NCBI GenBank assembly: GCA_964452045.1
Contig: CAYVKM010000012.1
Span: 1 to 61,679, forward strand
Direction: 5' to 3'
DNA from: CAYVKM01 sp964452045
Lineage (GTDB): Bacteria; Calditrichota; Calditrichia; RBG-13-44-9
Length of the DNA: 61,679 bases
Made by a program: the position numbers and the translations under genes. The notes under the pieces are model-generated. The model was not told where the DNA came from. It ran no database searches and worked only from the letters and a program-made list of their open reading frames with translations. This document shows, one piece after another, positions 36,201 to 44,670 of the stretch (within the stretch, counting starts at the first letter, position 1; every line of letters begins with the position of its first letter).

Positions 36201-39200
36201 AAAATAAATGCAGCGATAAAGACCAGCGGGGATTTTATCATTAACGCCGGTACCTTTAATATGAATGGCCGGGACATGAATGTTGGTGGTACCTTCACCA
36301 GTGCTGGTACGATCGATAATGCAGCCATCTTAACCATGGATGCACTGTCCGGCGGTCCCTATAATTTTAACGGTGGAAGTTCACCCTTAAATATCGTTAC
36401 TTTTTCTGCCCCGGGAATTAATTATCTGATGACCGGTAATTCTACCATCCTGGGGAATCTGACCATCTCTTCCGGTAATCTGGATTTAAACGGACACCGA
36501 TTTACTTTTGGAAATGCTGCTGCCGATGCAATTTCGTTGAGTGGAACGCTGGAAATCGATGCCGGTGCCGAACTGGCTATGTTTAATGGCAGCTCCCTCA
36601 CGGTAAATTCCGGAGGCATCATCCGGGTAATCGGCACATCCGGACATCTGGCCACGGTAACCGAACAATCGAAATCCGGCCTGTATAATTTTACGGTTGG
36701 CTCCAACGCAACCATTCATGCCCGCTATGCTTTATTTGAATATATGGGCACCAGCGGTATCAACCTTCTGACTGGGGCAATCATCGATGCCAGCAACAAT
36801 TTTAGCGATGTGATGTTTGATAATAGCCGGCCGGCGGGGTCCATGCTTACAGTAGGCAATATCAATGGCAGCGATCAGCGGCTGGACATCCAGAACACTG
36901 CTTTTTTATCCAACCCGGGCAGTGGGGCTCATAACGTTACGCACACTGTGGGAAGTGATACCCTCAATTTTATCCGGGCAGTGGGTCCTTTTGCGGGGGA
37001 AGATTATGACCAGGACATACCCACGGATAACCTTATTATCTGGACAGACCCTGCCATCACCCGGGTATGGGATGGCAGTGAGAGTTCAATCTGGACAGAT
37101 CCGGGCAACTGGACTACCAATATTGTGCCGGCCGATACTGAGGATGCGGTGATTCCGGCAAGCGGAGTGAATTTCGAACCAAATGTTAGCGGAGTAGTTA
37201 CTTGTCGCAATGTAACTATTGCAACTGGGAGAACACTCACCATCTCGACTGGTGCTACTCTGGATCTGGGTGGATATGTTAATAATAACGGCACGATTAC
37301 TATGACCGGATCTGCAATTTTGCGGATTGCCGGAGATTACGATAATATCCACGGTATTTTTAATGATGATATGTCAACTGTCATCTTTGATGGCAATTCC
37401 ATTCAAACCATTAAGACCGGCGGCACCGGAAATGAAAAACGGTTTTACAATCTTCAAATCAATAAAACCGGTGGATCGGCCATTTTAAGTTCTGCAATGG
37501 AAGTTAATAATAATTTTACCATCACTGCCGGTACTTTTAATGCCAACGGGCAGAGTATGTCGGTTGCCAATAACTGGAGTAATTCCGGGACATTTATCTC
37601 CGGTGAGAATACGGTTACCTTTGATGCCCAATCGGTTGGGCCGTTCACCATAACCGCTGGCAGTTCTGCCTTTCATCATATTTTATTGAATACCGGTAAT
37701 GACGCCAACACCTACCGGTTGGGTTCAAACCTGCAGGCCACCGGCAATCTGACCATTACTCACGGTGTATTGAATGCCAATGGATTTAATATTGATATTG
37801 ATGGTTCACTGACCAATTCCCGAACCTTTATTGCCGGGCCGGCAACCAATGTGGGTGGCAACTGGACCAACACCAGCACCTTTACCGCCGGAACCGGCAC
37901 GGTAACATTTGACGGCAATCTCGATCAGACCATCGCTACGGGGGGAACTGGCGCAGGACGATTATTTTACAATTTTGTGATCAATAAGTCCGGTGGAACA
38001 GCTACTTTGAGTGCAGATCTGGATGTAAACGGAAACCTGACCATAACTAATGGAATCCTTAACAGCGGTAGCCGGAATCTGCTTGTGGCAGGTAGCTGGA
38101 GTAATGCAGGATCCTGGATTCAATCCGGGGGCAGGGTCACATTTGATGCAATAGCTGGAGGACCATATACAATTAGCACCTCAGGCAGCGGTGCGTTTAA
38201 TAATCTGGTGTTAAGTGCCAGTGGTCTTGTCTACCGTCTGGCTTCGGGTTTGGATGTGAACGGAGATTTAACCCTGACTGGCGGTACCCTTCAGGCTCTG
38301 GGGAATGCCATTAATTTGGCTGGGGATTGGGTGAATAATGCCACATTTATCCCGGCTGGGGCCACGGTGGTTTTTGATGGTTCAGCTAATCAGGATGTGA
38401 CCAGCGGAGGAATAACAGCGGGAAAAACATTTGATCATTTTACAGTCAATAAATCTGCCGGTGATCTTAAACTGGATGCTGCAACCAAGATAAACGGGAA
38501 TTTAACAATTGCCCGCGGTATCCTGGATATGAATGGGCGTAATGTGAATGTGGGCGGAAATTTTAGTAATGCTGGCACCATTGATAATCCCCAGACACTG
38601 ACGTTTGATGGAATTTCCGGTGGACCCTATAATATCAATGGAGGAACTTCGGTGCTGAACACAATGGTCATCAATGCCCCAGGAATTGTATACCAGTTGA
38701 GCGGAAATACCAGCCTCACCGGAAATCTGACCATTACCACCGGCCAGCTGGATTTGAACAGCCGACAACTCACCTTTGGAAATGGAAATGATGTTTTAAC
38801 TATAAGTGGTACCCTGGAAGTGGATGCCGGGGCCACCCTGGCCATGGCTAATGGCAGCTCACTGAATGTCAATTCCGGTGGCGTTATCCGGGTTATTGGA
38901 AGCAGTGGAAATCGGGCGACCGTTACCGAACAATCCCAATCCGGTTCATATGTATTTACGGTGAGATCCGGGGCGACCATCCACGCCCGTCATGCGGTTT
39001 TTGAATATATGGGAAGCAATGGCATCAATGTCCAGACCGGTGCTGCAATTGATGTCACAAACAATTTCAGCAACGTCACTTTTAACCACGGACAACCCGG
39101 TGGAACCCTGTTGCGGGTCGAGGATATTGCCGGAACAAACCAGGCACTGGAGATTGTTGGGGCGGCTTTTCTCAGCAATCCGGGAAGCAACGCGTACAAT

Positions 39201-41399
39201 GTGACCAAGACACTTTCCAGCGATACCCTCATTTTTCAAAATGCCAGCGGTTCATTTGCAGGAGAAGATTTTGACAGTGATCCACTCGAACCCTCCGGTA
39301 ATCTGATTCAGTGGGGGAACGTGAGTAACCTGCGGATCTGGACCGGGAACACCAGCACCAACTGGCATACCGCCACCAACTGGATGCCGCTGGGTGTTCC
39401 GGCAGACAGTGAAGATGTAGAAATCAGTAGTACTGCTAATCAGCCGGTTGTTGGAATTGAGAATGCCGCGGCCCGGAATGTTACCTTGTTCTCCGGCGCG
39501 ACTCTAACCCTGCAAAATGGTTATGATCTGGATATTAATGGTAATTTGATTAATGGCAATGGGACTTTGGCCGTTTCTTCGAATACCAGTACGATTACTC
39601 TTGCTGGCGATTGGAGTAATTCCGGCACCTTTAATAATGGAAACAGCTCGGTTACTTTCGACGGTATGGTAAAGCAATTGTTAAGTGGCGGTTTAGGTTC
39701 AACCAAAGCATTTAATCATCTGGTGATCGTCAATCCGGATACTGTTGAGTTAACCGGCTCACTGGATGTGAATGGCAATCTGACCATTGCCACAGGTGTG
39801 CTCCATACCAATGGCCAGACCATCCAGTTTGGCGATGCTTCTTCCGATTTGATTTCGGTTACCGGGGTGCTTCATCTGGATGATTCTTCCGTTTTGGAAA
39901 TGATTTCCGGTTCGCAAATTGTAGTCAATTCTGGTGGGACACTCAGGATGATAGGATCTTCAGCCGCCACACAGCCGACCATAACCCACCAGAGTTCCGG
40001 CACCTATAATGTTGAGATTACCAGCGGAGCGACGATCCATGCCAGACAGGCAATATTTGCTTATACCGGAGCAAACGGTGTTCATGTTCACAGCGGGGCA
40101 ACCATTAATCCGGTTTCCAAATTAGATAACATTTTCTTTCAGGACGGGACCGGAACTGCCTACCTGACCATTGAAAATAATCAGGCATTGATCATCGATG
40201 GTGTGCAATTCGATTCAACCACGATCAGCCGGCCTATTTACAATTTAAATTACCTGGGTTCGGGTAATATTGCCTTTTCAAATTATAAAGGGACCATGTC
40301 CGGGGTAAATTTTGAAGGTGACAACGGTACAGGTTTCCGGGGAAATGTTCGCTGGTATTTTACCCATACCGAGTTGGTGAACAGTCAGGTTACTTTCGGC
40401 AACGATCTGGTTATTTCAACCTCGGGGAATCTGGGTGATGTGACGGTGCAATTGTTTGATCGACCGGTTCCGCTGGTGGCGGATTCCTCAGTAGCCCGTT
40501 TCTATACGGTTGAGCCAACCAATGGTGGCATGGCAGCGCTGCGTTTGTATTATGGCGATAGCGAGTTACAGTCAGAAGTAGAGCAAAATTTGATGATCTG
40601 GCGTCGGCGTAACGGGGCCTGGACATTGATGGGTGGAAATGTTAATACTTCCCATAACTATATAGAGATTCCCACCCAGACCTATGCTTTCAGTGCCGGT
40701 GTGAAAGATACCTTAATTATCAGTGATGCCACGGAAGATACTTCATTGCCGGTGGAATTGATTGCCTTCGACGCTTTTGTGCAGGGGAAAAATATTGTCC
40801 TACAGTGGCAAACTGCCAGTGAGATCGAAAATGCATTCTGGTATATTGACCGTAAAACCATTTCCCGCGATGAATACGATCTGATTGTGGCGGGCGAGCT
40901 TACCCTGGAAAATACTGAAAAAGACTTTATCCGGATTGCGGTGGTGGAAGGGCAGGGATCGAAAACCACCCGGACAGATTATGAATACATCGATAAAGAT
41001 ATTCCGCTGCAGGATGTCTATGCTTACCGACTGGCGGACGTCTCTTTTGGCGGAGAGGTTACTTTCCATGCTCCGGTGATGGTCGTGCCGGATGCTGTGC
41101 CAGGGACTTTTGAATTGCTGCAGAACTATCCCAATCCGTTTAATCCCCGGACGACGATAAAGTACCAATTACCGTTGCAGTCCAAGGTGATCTTAAAGAT
41201 CTATAATATTCTTGGTCAGGAAGTTATTACGCTGATAGACGAGCAGGTTGAACCAGGATATTATGAGCTGACCTGGAATGGCCGGAATAATTTTGACAAT
41301 CAGGTTGCCAGCGGGGTTTATATCTACCGGATCATCGCCCAGACCCCGGATGGTAAGAACCGCTACGTGATGAGCAAACGGATGAACCTGCTACGGTAA
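33297..41399 (+). CDS. Giant (2,700 aa) repeat-rich T9SS-sorted surface protein
   Basis: The start appears to be TTG at 33297, since no in-frame ATG or GTG lies upstream and the signal peptide (GKNLKYIILLIFFQLALFSG) begins right there; AAGGA is 10 bases upstream. The mature chain has four large modules opening with a Trp-rich motif: FWDGGGGNNLWNTPANW (about residue 28), IWTGSQNSNWNVSGNW (about 491), VWDGSESSIWTDPGNW (about 1257) and IWTGNTSTNWHTATNW (about 2012). Each continues into hundreds of residues of GNLTITxG and GTLNxxG repeats that should fold as a right-handed beta-helix. A beta domain (about 2355-2480), an Fn3-like PVELIAFDAFVQG module and the sorting domain (LLQNYPNPFNPRTTI, about 2603-2700) follow. 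Likely an adhesin or fibrous cell-surface protein. Confidence 0.93.
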   Translation: MGKNLKYIILLIFFQLALFSGLKAAAVFWDGGGGNNLWNTPANWSDDNVPGLDDDVTIGTSATVLLTGTNGTVKSLIINFGNTLEIASGYNLVINEDIIISGVLSLLGTASLNVGKDWIRSGVFNPNSSTVIFDGDGDSHVESEETFYNCTVNKSPGKKLKNEGADPVEITVLNDLFLLSGLFEVKALNGTDLDVNGDIIIAAGNGEAFKLEDANADGITVELAGDFINNSTNDKSFKDGNGSVLIFDGSNTQNITTAITLDGEVFENIKVRKPVGTLLNLANNIQVEGDLKIESGKFKFNGNYLTFGTDAADSISISGVMDIDNASDLQSAILRMAAGTSLIVNNGGTLRVVGISVEPAIISNITGTYNVEIHSGGMIQAQNYFFEYMDMNGIDLRDGAIIDPVYNFSNGTIDHIAPGGTGLNVGDIAGNNQRLRIRNVAFPTNPGGSSSNVRKSFSTDTLEFVKASGSFAGEDFDNDPNDLVEWSSALLTKIWTGSQNSNWNVSGNWSPSGVPADTENVIIPDVSNDPVISNNASCNDLLIRENGILTVNSGRNLTINGNLSVGDTVTVTDGTLALAGSATINIAGHYFKTNNSHLNYNTSTVIFDGPKDQRITTGGMDPARDAFYNLTINKTSGTARLADGIYLNGSLNILAGTFDANGQAMSVALNWLNSGTFIAGGNTVTFIAPTAGPFTITAGSSAFHHILFNAGNDANTYRLGSNLHTTGNITISHGVLNANGYNIDIDGSLVNSRTFIAGPITNVAGNWTNTNTFTAGTGAVVFDGLMDQTIATGGTGSGRFFNHFTVDKSGSTATLSGALDVNGNLSIRNGTLNSAGQNITVAGDWRNSGIWLQSGGAVTFDAASGGPYTINSTGSGAFNDLNLNASGFTYQLETEIHINRYFNLGGGYLQAQGNDIYLGGTWNNNSSYDPGGGMVVFNGSANQDVNPGGIGSGKLFDHILVNKTGGTLKINAAIKTSGDFIINAGTFNMNGRDMNVGGTFTSAGTIDNAAILTMDALSGGPYNFNGGSSPLNIVTFSAPGINYLMTGNSTILGNLTISSGNLDLNGHRFTFGNAAADAISLSGTLEIDAGAELAMFNGSSLTVNSGGIIRVIGTSGHLATVTEQSKSGLYNFTVGSNATIHARYALFEYMGTSGINLLTGAIIDASNNFSDVMFDNSRPAGSMLTVGNINGSDQRLDIQNTAFLSNPGSGAHNVTHTVGSDTLNFIRAVGPFAGEDYDQDIPTDNLIIWTDPAITRVWDGSESSIWTDPGNWTTNIVPADTEDAVIPASGVNFEPNVSGVVTCRNVTIATGRTLTISTGATLDLGGYVNNNGTITMTGSAILRIAGDYDNIHGIFNDDMSTVIFDGNSIQTIKTGGTGNEKRFYNLQINKTGGSAILSSAMEVNNNFTITAGTFNANGQSMSVANNWSNSGTFISGENTVTFDAQSVGPFTITAGSSAFHHILLNTGNDANTYRLGSNLQATGNLTITHGVLNANGFNIDIDGSLTNSRTFIAGPATNVGGNWTNTSTFTAGTGTVTFDGNLDQTIATGGTGAGRLFYNFVINKSGGTATLSADLDVNGNLTITNGILNSGSRNLLVAGSWSNAGSWIQSGGRVTFDAIAGGPYTISTSGSGAFNNLVLSASGLVYRLASGLDVNGDLTLTGGTLQALGNAINLAGDWVNNATFIPAGATVVFDGSANQDVTSGGITAGKTFDHFTVNKSAGDLKLDAATKINGNLTIARGILDMNGRNVNVGGNFSNAGTIDNPQTLTFDGISGGPYNINGGTSVLNTMVINAPGIVYQLSGNTSLTGNLTITTGQLDLNSRQLTFGNGNDVLTISGTLEVDAGATLAMANGSSLNVNSGGVIRVIGSSGNRATVTEQSQSGSYVFTVRSGATIHARHAVFEYMGSNGINVQTGAAIDVTNNFSNVTFNHGQPGGTLLRVEDIAGTNQALEIVGAAFLSNPGSNAYNVTKTLSSDTLIFQNASGSFAGEDFDSDPLEPSGNLIQWGNVSNLRIWTGNTSTNWHTATNWMPLGVPADSEDVEISSTANQPVVGIENAAARNVTLFSGATLTLQNGYDLDINGNLINGNGTLAVSSNTSTITLAGDWSNSGTFNNGNSSVTFDGMVKQLLSGGLGSTKAFNHLVIVNPDTVELTGSLDVNGNLTIATGVLHTNGQTIQFGDASSDLISVTGVLHLDDSSVLEMISGSQIVVNSGGTLRMIGSSAATQPTITHQSSGTYNVEITSGATIHARQAIFAYTGANGVHVHSGATINPVSKLDNIFFQDGTGTAYLTIENNQALIIDGVQFDSTTISRPIYNLNYLGSGNIAFSNYKGTMSGVNFEGDNGTGFRGNVRWYFTHTELVNSQVTFGNDLVISTSGNLGDVTVQLFDRPVPLVADSSVARFYTVEPTNGGMAALRLYYGDSELQSEVEQNLMIWRRRNGAWTLMGGNVNTSHNYIEIPTQTYAFSAGVKDTLIISDATEDTSLPVELIAFDAFVQGKNIVLQWQTASEIENAFWYIDRKTISRDEYDLIVAGELTLENTEKDFIRIAVVEGQGSKTTRTDYEYIDKDIPLQDVYAYRLADVSFGGEVTFHAPVMVVPDAVPGTFELLQNYPNPFNPRTTIKYQLPLQSKVILKIYNILGQEVITLIDEQVEPGYYELTWNGRNNFDNQVASGVYIYRIIAQTPDGKNRYVMSKRMNLLR

Positions 41400-41431
41400 T
41401 TGTACTTCTGTGAAGAAATAACCCCACTCAA

Positions 41432-41524
41432 GTCATTTCGAGAGAAGCGGCAGCAGAGTCGAGAAATCTTGTATTGAATTTTCTCTGTTACCCTTTGCTG
41501 GCACTCCGGGTCAGTCGAAATGAC
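41432..41524. repeat. Small REP/MITE-like element with terminal inverted repeats
   Basis: GTCATTTCGA (41432-41441) and TCGAAATGAC (41515-41524) are perfect 10-bp inverted terminal repeats enclosing about 73 bp with GAAGCGGCAGCAGAGTCGAGAAATCTT. This GTCATTTCGA...GAGAAATCTT pattern is one I recognise from dispersed intergenic repeats in FCB-group genomes. It sits between the convergent stops of the 2,700-residue giant and the next gene. There is no coding capacity. Confidence 0.7.
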
Positions 41525-41574
41525 CGGAACAGACTTTTCCTTCGCTTGAAGAAAAGATCCCCTCCAGAAATTTC

Positions 41575-43275
41575 TCATTTCAGTAAAACCATCTTTTTTA
41601 CTTCCTGAAAATCTGCCGCCTGAATTTTGTAATAATATATTCCACTGGCAAAATTAGAAGCATTCCACTGTACAATATGCTCACCAGCTTTTTCCCTTTC
41701 ATTGACCAAAGTTGTTATTTCCCGTCCAGATAGATCATATACTTTAAGAGAAACAAAGCTGAAAGCTGGGAGCCGATAGCTGATGGCTGTTGTCGGATTA
41801 AAGGGATTAGGATAGTTCTGATATAGTTTGAAATCTGAGATTAGTGCAGGATAATCCTGTTCGATGCCCACCACACCCGCTAAATTTCCAAGATAATCAA
41901 CCCACTGAGCATAGATATCATTTTGGAGCAAACCCAAACGTTCGTCTTCCCAGCTAATGATGGCACCACCTGCCCCATCGCTGATTAATACTGGCCAGTA
42001 TTGTTCATTGATCGCGGTACAGATAGCGACTCCATCCGCGGTCCACAAAGTGGTACCGGAGTCATCGAGCCGCTGGGCATAAATATCAGGCTGGCCACCA
42101 GCTCTTTGATCCTGCCAGACAATGATGGCACCTCCACTTCCATCCGCAATAATCGTTGACCAGTCCTGGATATTTGCTGCCATACAAACTGGAATTCCAT
42201 TGGCGGTCCATTGGGCATTCCCGGCTGCATCTATTCTCTGGGCATAAATATTGCCCTGGTCATTCCGCAGGTCTGTCCAGCTCAAAATGACCCCTCCTGC
42301 CCCGTCAGAAGCGAGGGCCACATTATTTTGTTCATGTGACTCATTACAGACGGCGACGCCATTTGAAGCCCAGAAGATAGTCCCTGATGAATCTACCCGC
42401 TGAGCATATATATCACCGTTGGTATTTCGGAGATCATGCCACACAATATAGGCCGTGCTGTTATCGCTATCCAGAATTTGAGGATTTTGCTGCCAGCCGT
42501 TGCTGGTACAAATCCCTACTCCATCACTTTGCCAGGATACATTTCCGTTGGCCGCAATATGTTGGGCATAAATATTCGGATCAGCAAAACCGGCTCGTTC
42601 ATCTTTCCAGACAATAAACGCACCATCGTTACCGTCGCCTGCCATTGCAGTGAGACTCTGATTATTAGTTGCTGTGCAGACGGCTATACCGTTCACAGTC
42701 CACAATGGTGAGCCAGTCCCATCGATGAGCTGGGCATAGATATCTCCATCGCGACTCCAGGAGATAAGAGCGCCACCGGTGGTGTTCGCAATAATCTGAT
42801 GATAATTTGAGACGCCGCTTTCACACACCGGCTTCGCGAATCCTCCCCACAAGGTTAATCCCGTACTGTCAGTGCGTTGTGCATAAAGTTTTCCATCCAG
42901 CAGACCAGAGATGCTTTTCCATACAATAATGTTGCCTCCAGTTCCATCAGTCACAATTTTAGGTTGTACCTGCCCATCCGCCCACTGATAGATGACCATA
43001 CCATCGGCTGTCCATAAGTCTTCACCGGCGCTGTTAATTCGCTGCATGAAAATATCACCGCCAAAGAGAGTGGACTCATACCGGTGATCGGACCATACGA
43101 TATAGGCTCCTCCCTCTCCATCAGATAAAATGGCCGGACTCAGCTGATCGTTATCGGCAGCACAAATCGGTGTGTTTACCATGGGATCACTGCTCCACTG
43201 GGCGATTAAGGTCAGGGGGATTAAAATTATACTAAGAAAAATAATTCTGAAAAATATTTGTGGGTTAAGTAACAT
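41575..43275 (-). CDS. Secreted T9SS-sorted protein with eight propeller-like repeats
   Basis: The start at 43275 has AAAGGAGG upstream. The 566-residue product has a signal peptide ending PLTLIAQ. Seven complete and one partial repeat of about 50 residues follow (about 30-470). Each has the pattern DGxGGAIIVWxDxR, xDIYAQRxDxxGxxLW and xDGVAIC, with the Cys closing most units. Such repeats are expected to form a beta-propeller, with the partial last unit perhaps closing the ring. The sorting domain (LYQNYPNPFNPTTAI to KKMVLLK) occupies about 485-566. The function is unknown; the repeat has been seen as a common unit in uncharacterised FCB proteins. It lies in a minus-strand series of related genes. 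Confidence 0.93.
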   Translation of the reverse strand: MLLNPQIFFRIIFLSIILIPLTLIAQWSSDPMVNTPICAADNDQLSPAILSDGEGGAYIVWSDHRYESTLFGGDIFMQRINSAGEDLWTADGMVIYQWADGQVQPKIVTDGTGGNIIVWKSISGLLDGKLYAQRTDSTGLTLWGGFAKPVCESGVSNYHQIIANTTGGALISWSRDGDIYAQLIDGTGSPLWTVNGIAVCTATNNQSLTAMAGDGNDGAFIVWKDERAGFADPNIYAQHIAANGNVSWQSDGVGICTSNGWQQNPQILDSDNSTAYIVWHDLRNTNGDIYAQRVDSSGTIFWASNGVAVCNESHEQNNVALASDGAGGVILSWTDLRNDQGNIYAQRIDAAGNAQWTANGIPVCMAANIQDWSTIIADGSGGAIIVWQDQRAGGQPDIYAQRLDDSGTTLWTADGVAICTAINEQYWPVLISDGAGGAIISWEDERLGLLQNDIYAQWVDYLGNLAGVVGIEQDYPALISDFKLYQNYPNPFNPTTAISYRLPAFSFVSLKVYDLSGREITTLVNEREKAGEHIVQWNASNFASGIYYYKIQAADFQEVKKMVLLK

Positions 43276-43403
43276 AAAAGACCTCCTTTTACATGAATAT
43301 TAATTAAAATCTCTTGACAAGCTATGATGAATCTGCCTGCTTTCGGCATCCAGTGGAGAAACAAGTACGTGCGACGTTTTTCTTTGCGTCATTGCGTGAT
43401 TAC

Positions 43404-44655
43404 CTATTTCAGCAGAATCATTTTTTTCACGGATTTATAATGTTCCGTCTGAATGGTATNNNNNNNNNNNNNNNNNNNNNNNNNNNNNNNNNNNNNNNNN
43501 NNNNNNNNNNNNNNNNNNNNNNNNNNNNNNNNNNNNNNNNNNNNNNNNNNNNNNNNNNNTGGTATGAGTTTCCCTGGGAAGGTCAAATTGGATAGTCGTA
43601 TTCGGATTAAATGGATTTGGATAATTCTGATATAATTGAAAGTTTCTCGGAATAAAAGGATTTAATTCTGCATTTAATCCGGTATAGGCCGTGGTGTCCG
43701 GGGAGATTGCATATCCGGTGCGAAACTTAAAGCGGTCATTCCCGCCATACCACATTCTGAATGAATCGTTCTCTGATATGACTACAGGAATTGCAATCAT
43801 TGCACTATCCCAGTCGGTTGTGCCACCTGGAGAGAGAACCGGATTACCGCTGCTCTTGATCCAGTTTATTCCATCATAGGATTTAGCATATCCGATTTGA
43901 AATAATGGCTCGGCTGCACTATTCCAACCGGTATACCACATATGGTAGACATTATCAACATGTACAACACATAAGGGACCTAATTCGTTATCATCCCAAG
44001 CTCCGGTGGCGCCTGGCTCCAGCATGGGATGCGTGTAGTAACGGATCCAGTCGGTCCCATTCAGAGAAGTGGCATATAAAATCCGCTGGGTACCGTTTCC
44101 ATAACCGTTATACCACATTCTAAATATTCCATTTTCCCAGATAACAGATGGATGGATAATTTCCTGATTATCCCAAATCCCTGCATTAATAAAGCTTAAA
44201 ACCGGATTGGCAGAATCCTTGGCCCAGGTAATCCCATCAAGTGAAGTTGCATGACCGATTTGATTGTCATCGTTAGCGTCAACCCCGCTATACCACATAT
44301 GGTAGGTGTTGTTGACAAAAAGCACTGAGGCATGATTTACCGCATTGTGGTCCCACGATCCGGGAGGGCCGGGTTCCAGCACTGGATTGTGGACGGTGTC
44401 CTTGATCCAGACGAATCCATCCTGGGAAGTCGCATAACCAAAGCAACCATCCCCTTCGTACCACATTTTATAAATATTCTCGTGAAACATGACGGTGGTT
44501 GCCACTGACAATGTTTCGTCCCAAGAACCTGGTGTACCCACATTGAGTACCGGATCCGGATACTTCTGCCATTGGGTCTGAGCAGGCAGTTTGGAAACGA
44601 AAATAATTATGATCAATATGGCAAATCCGACAAGTATCATTTTTGTTGGTTTCAT
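43404..44655 (-). CDS. Secreted T9SS-sorted protein with five-bladed glycosidase-like propeller, split by an assembly gap
   Basis: The ATG at 44655 has AAGGAGCG upstream, and the signal peptide ends SKLPAQ. Five repeats follow, each with MWYxG, IGYATSxDGxxW and a NPVL ending. This is the pattern of the five-bladed propeller shared by GH32/GH43/GH68/GH130-like proteins. I cannot identify catalytic acids. The sorting domain begins LYQNYPNPFNPNTTIQF, is lost in the 100-N gap (43460-43559), and resumes as TIQTEHYKSVKKMILLK. The true stop is at 43404, not the apparent continuation at 43435, because the gap length is arbitrary. Neighbouring sorting domains predict about 43 missing residues (roughly 126-130 bp). 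The gene is 15 bp downstream of the next gene and co-transcribed with it. Confidence 0.88.
43460..43559. other. Assembly gap (100 N) inside a T9SS sorting domain
   Basis: The flanks encode the start and end of one sorting domain. They join in frame only if the real insert is a multiple of three. The homologous segment in the adjacent gene (44671-46125) is 43 residues, so the true length should be near 129 bp. Confidence 0.95.
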
Positions 44656-44670
44656 AAATCGCTCCTTTCC

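Noticed and set aside
41534..41556. Stem CTTTTCCTTC/GAAGAAAAG as terminator of the minus-strand propeller gene
   Set aside because: It has one bulge, a weak stem and no U-run on either strand; not strong enough to list.
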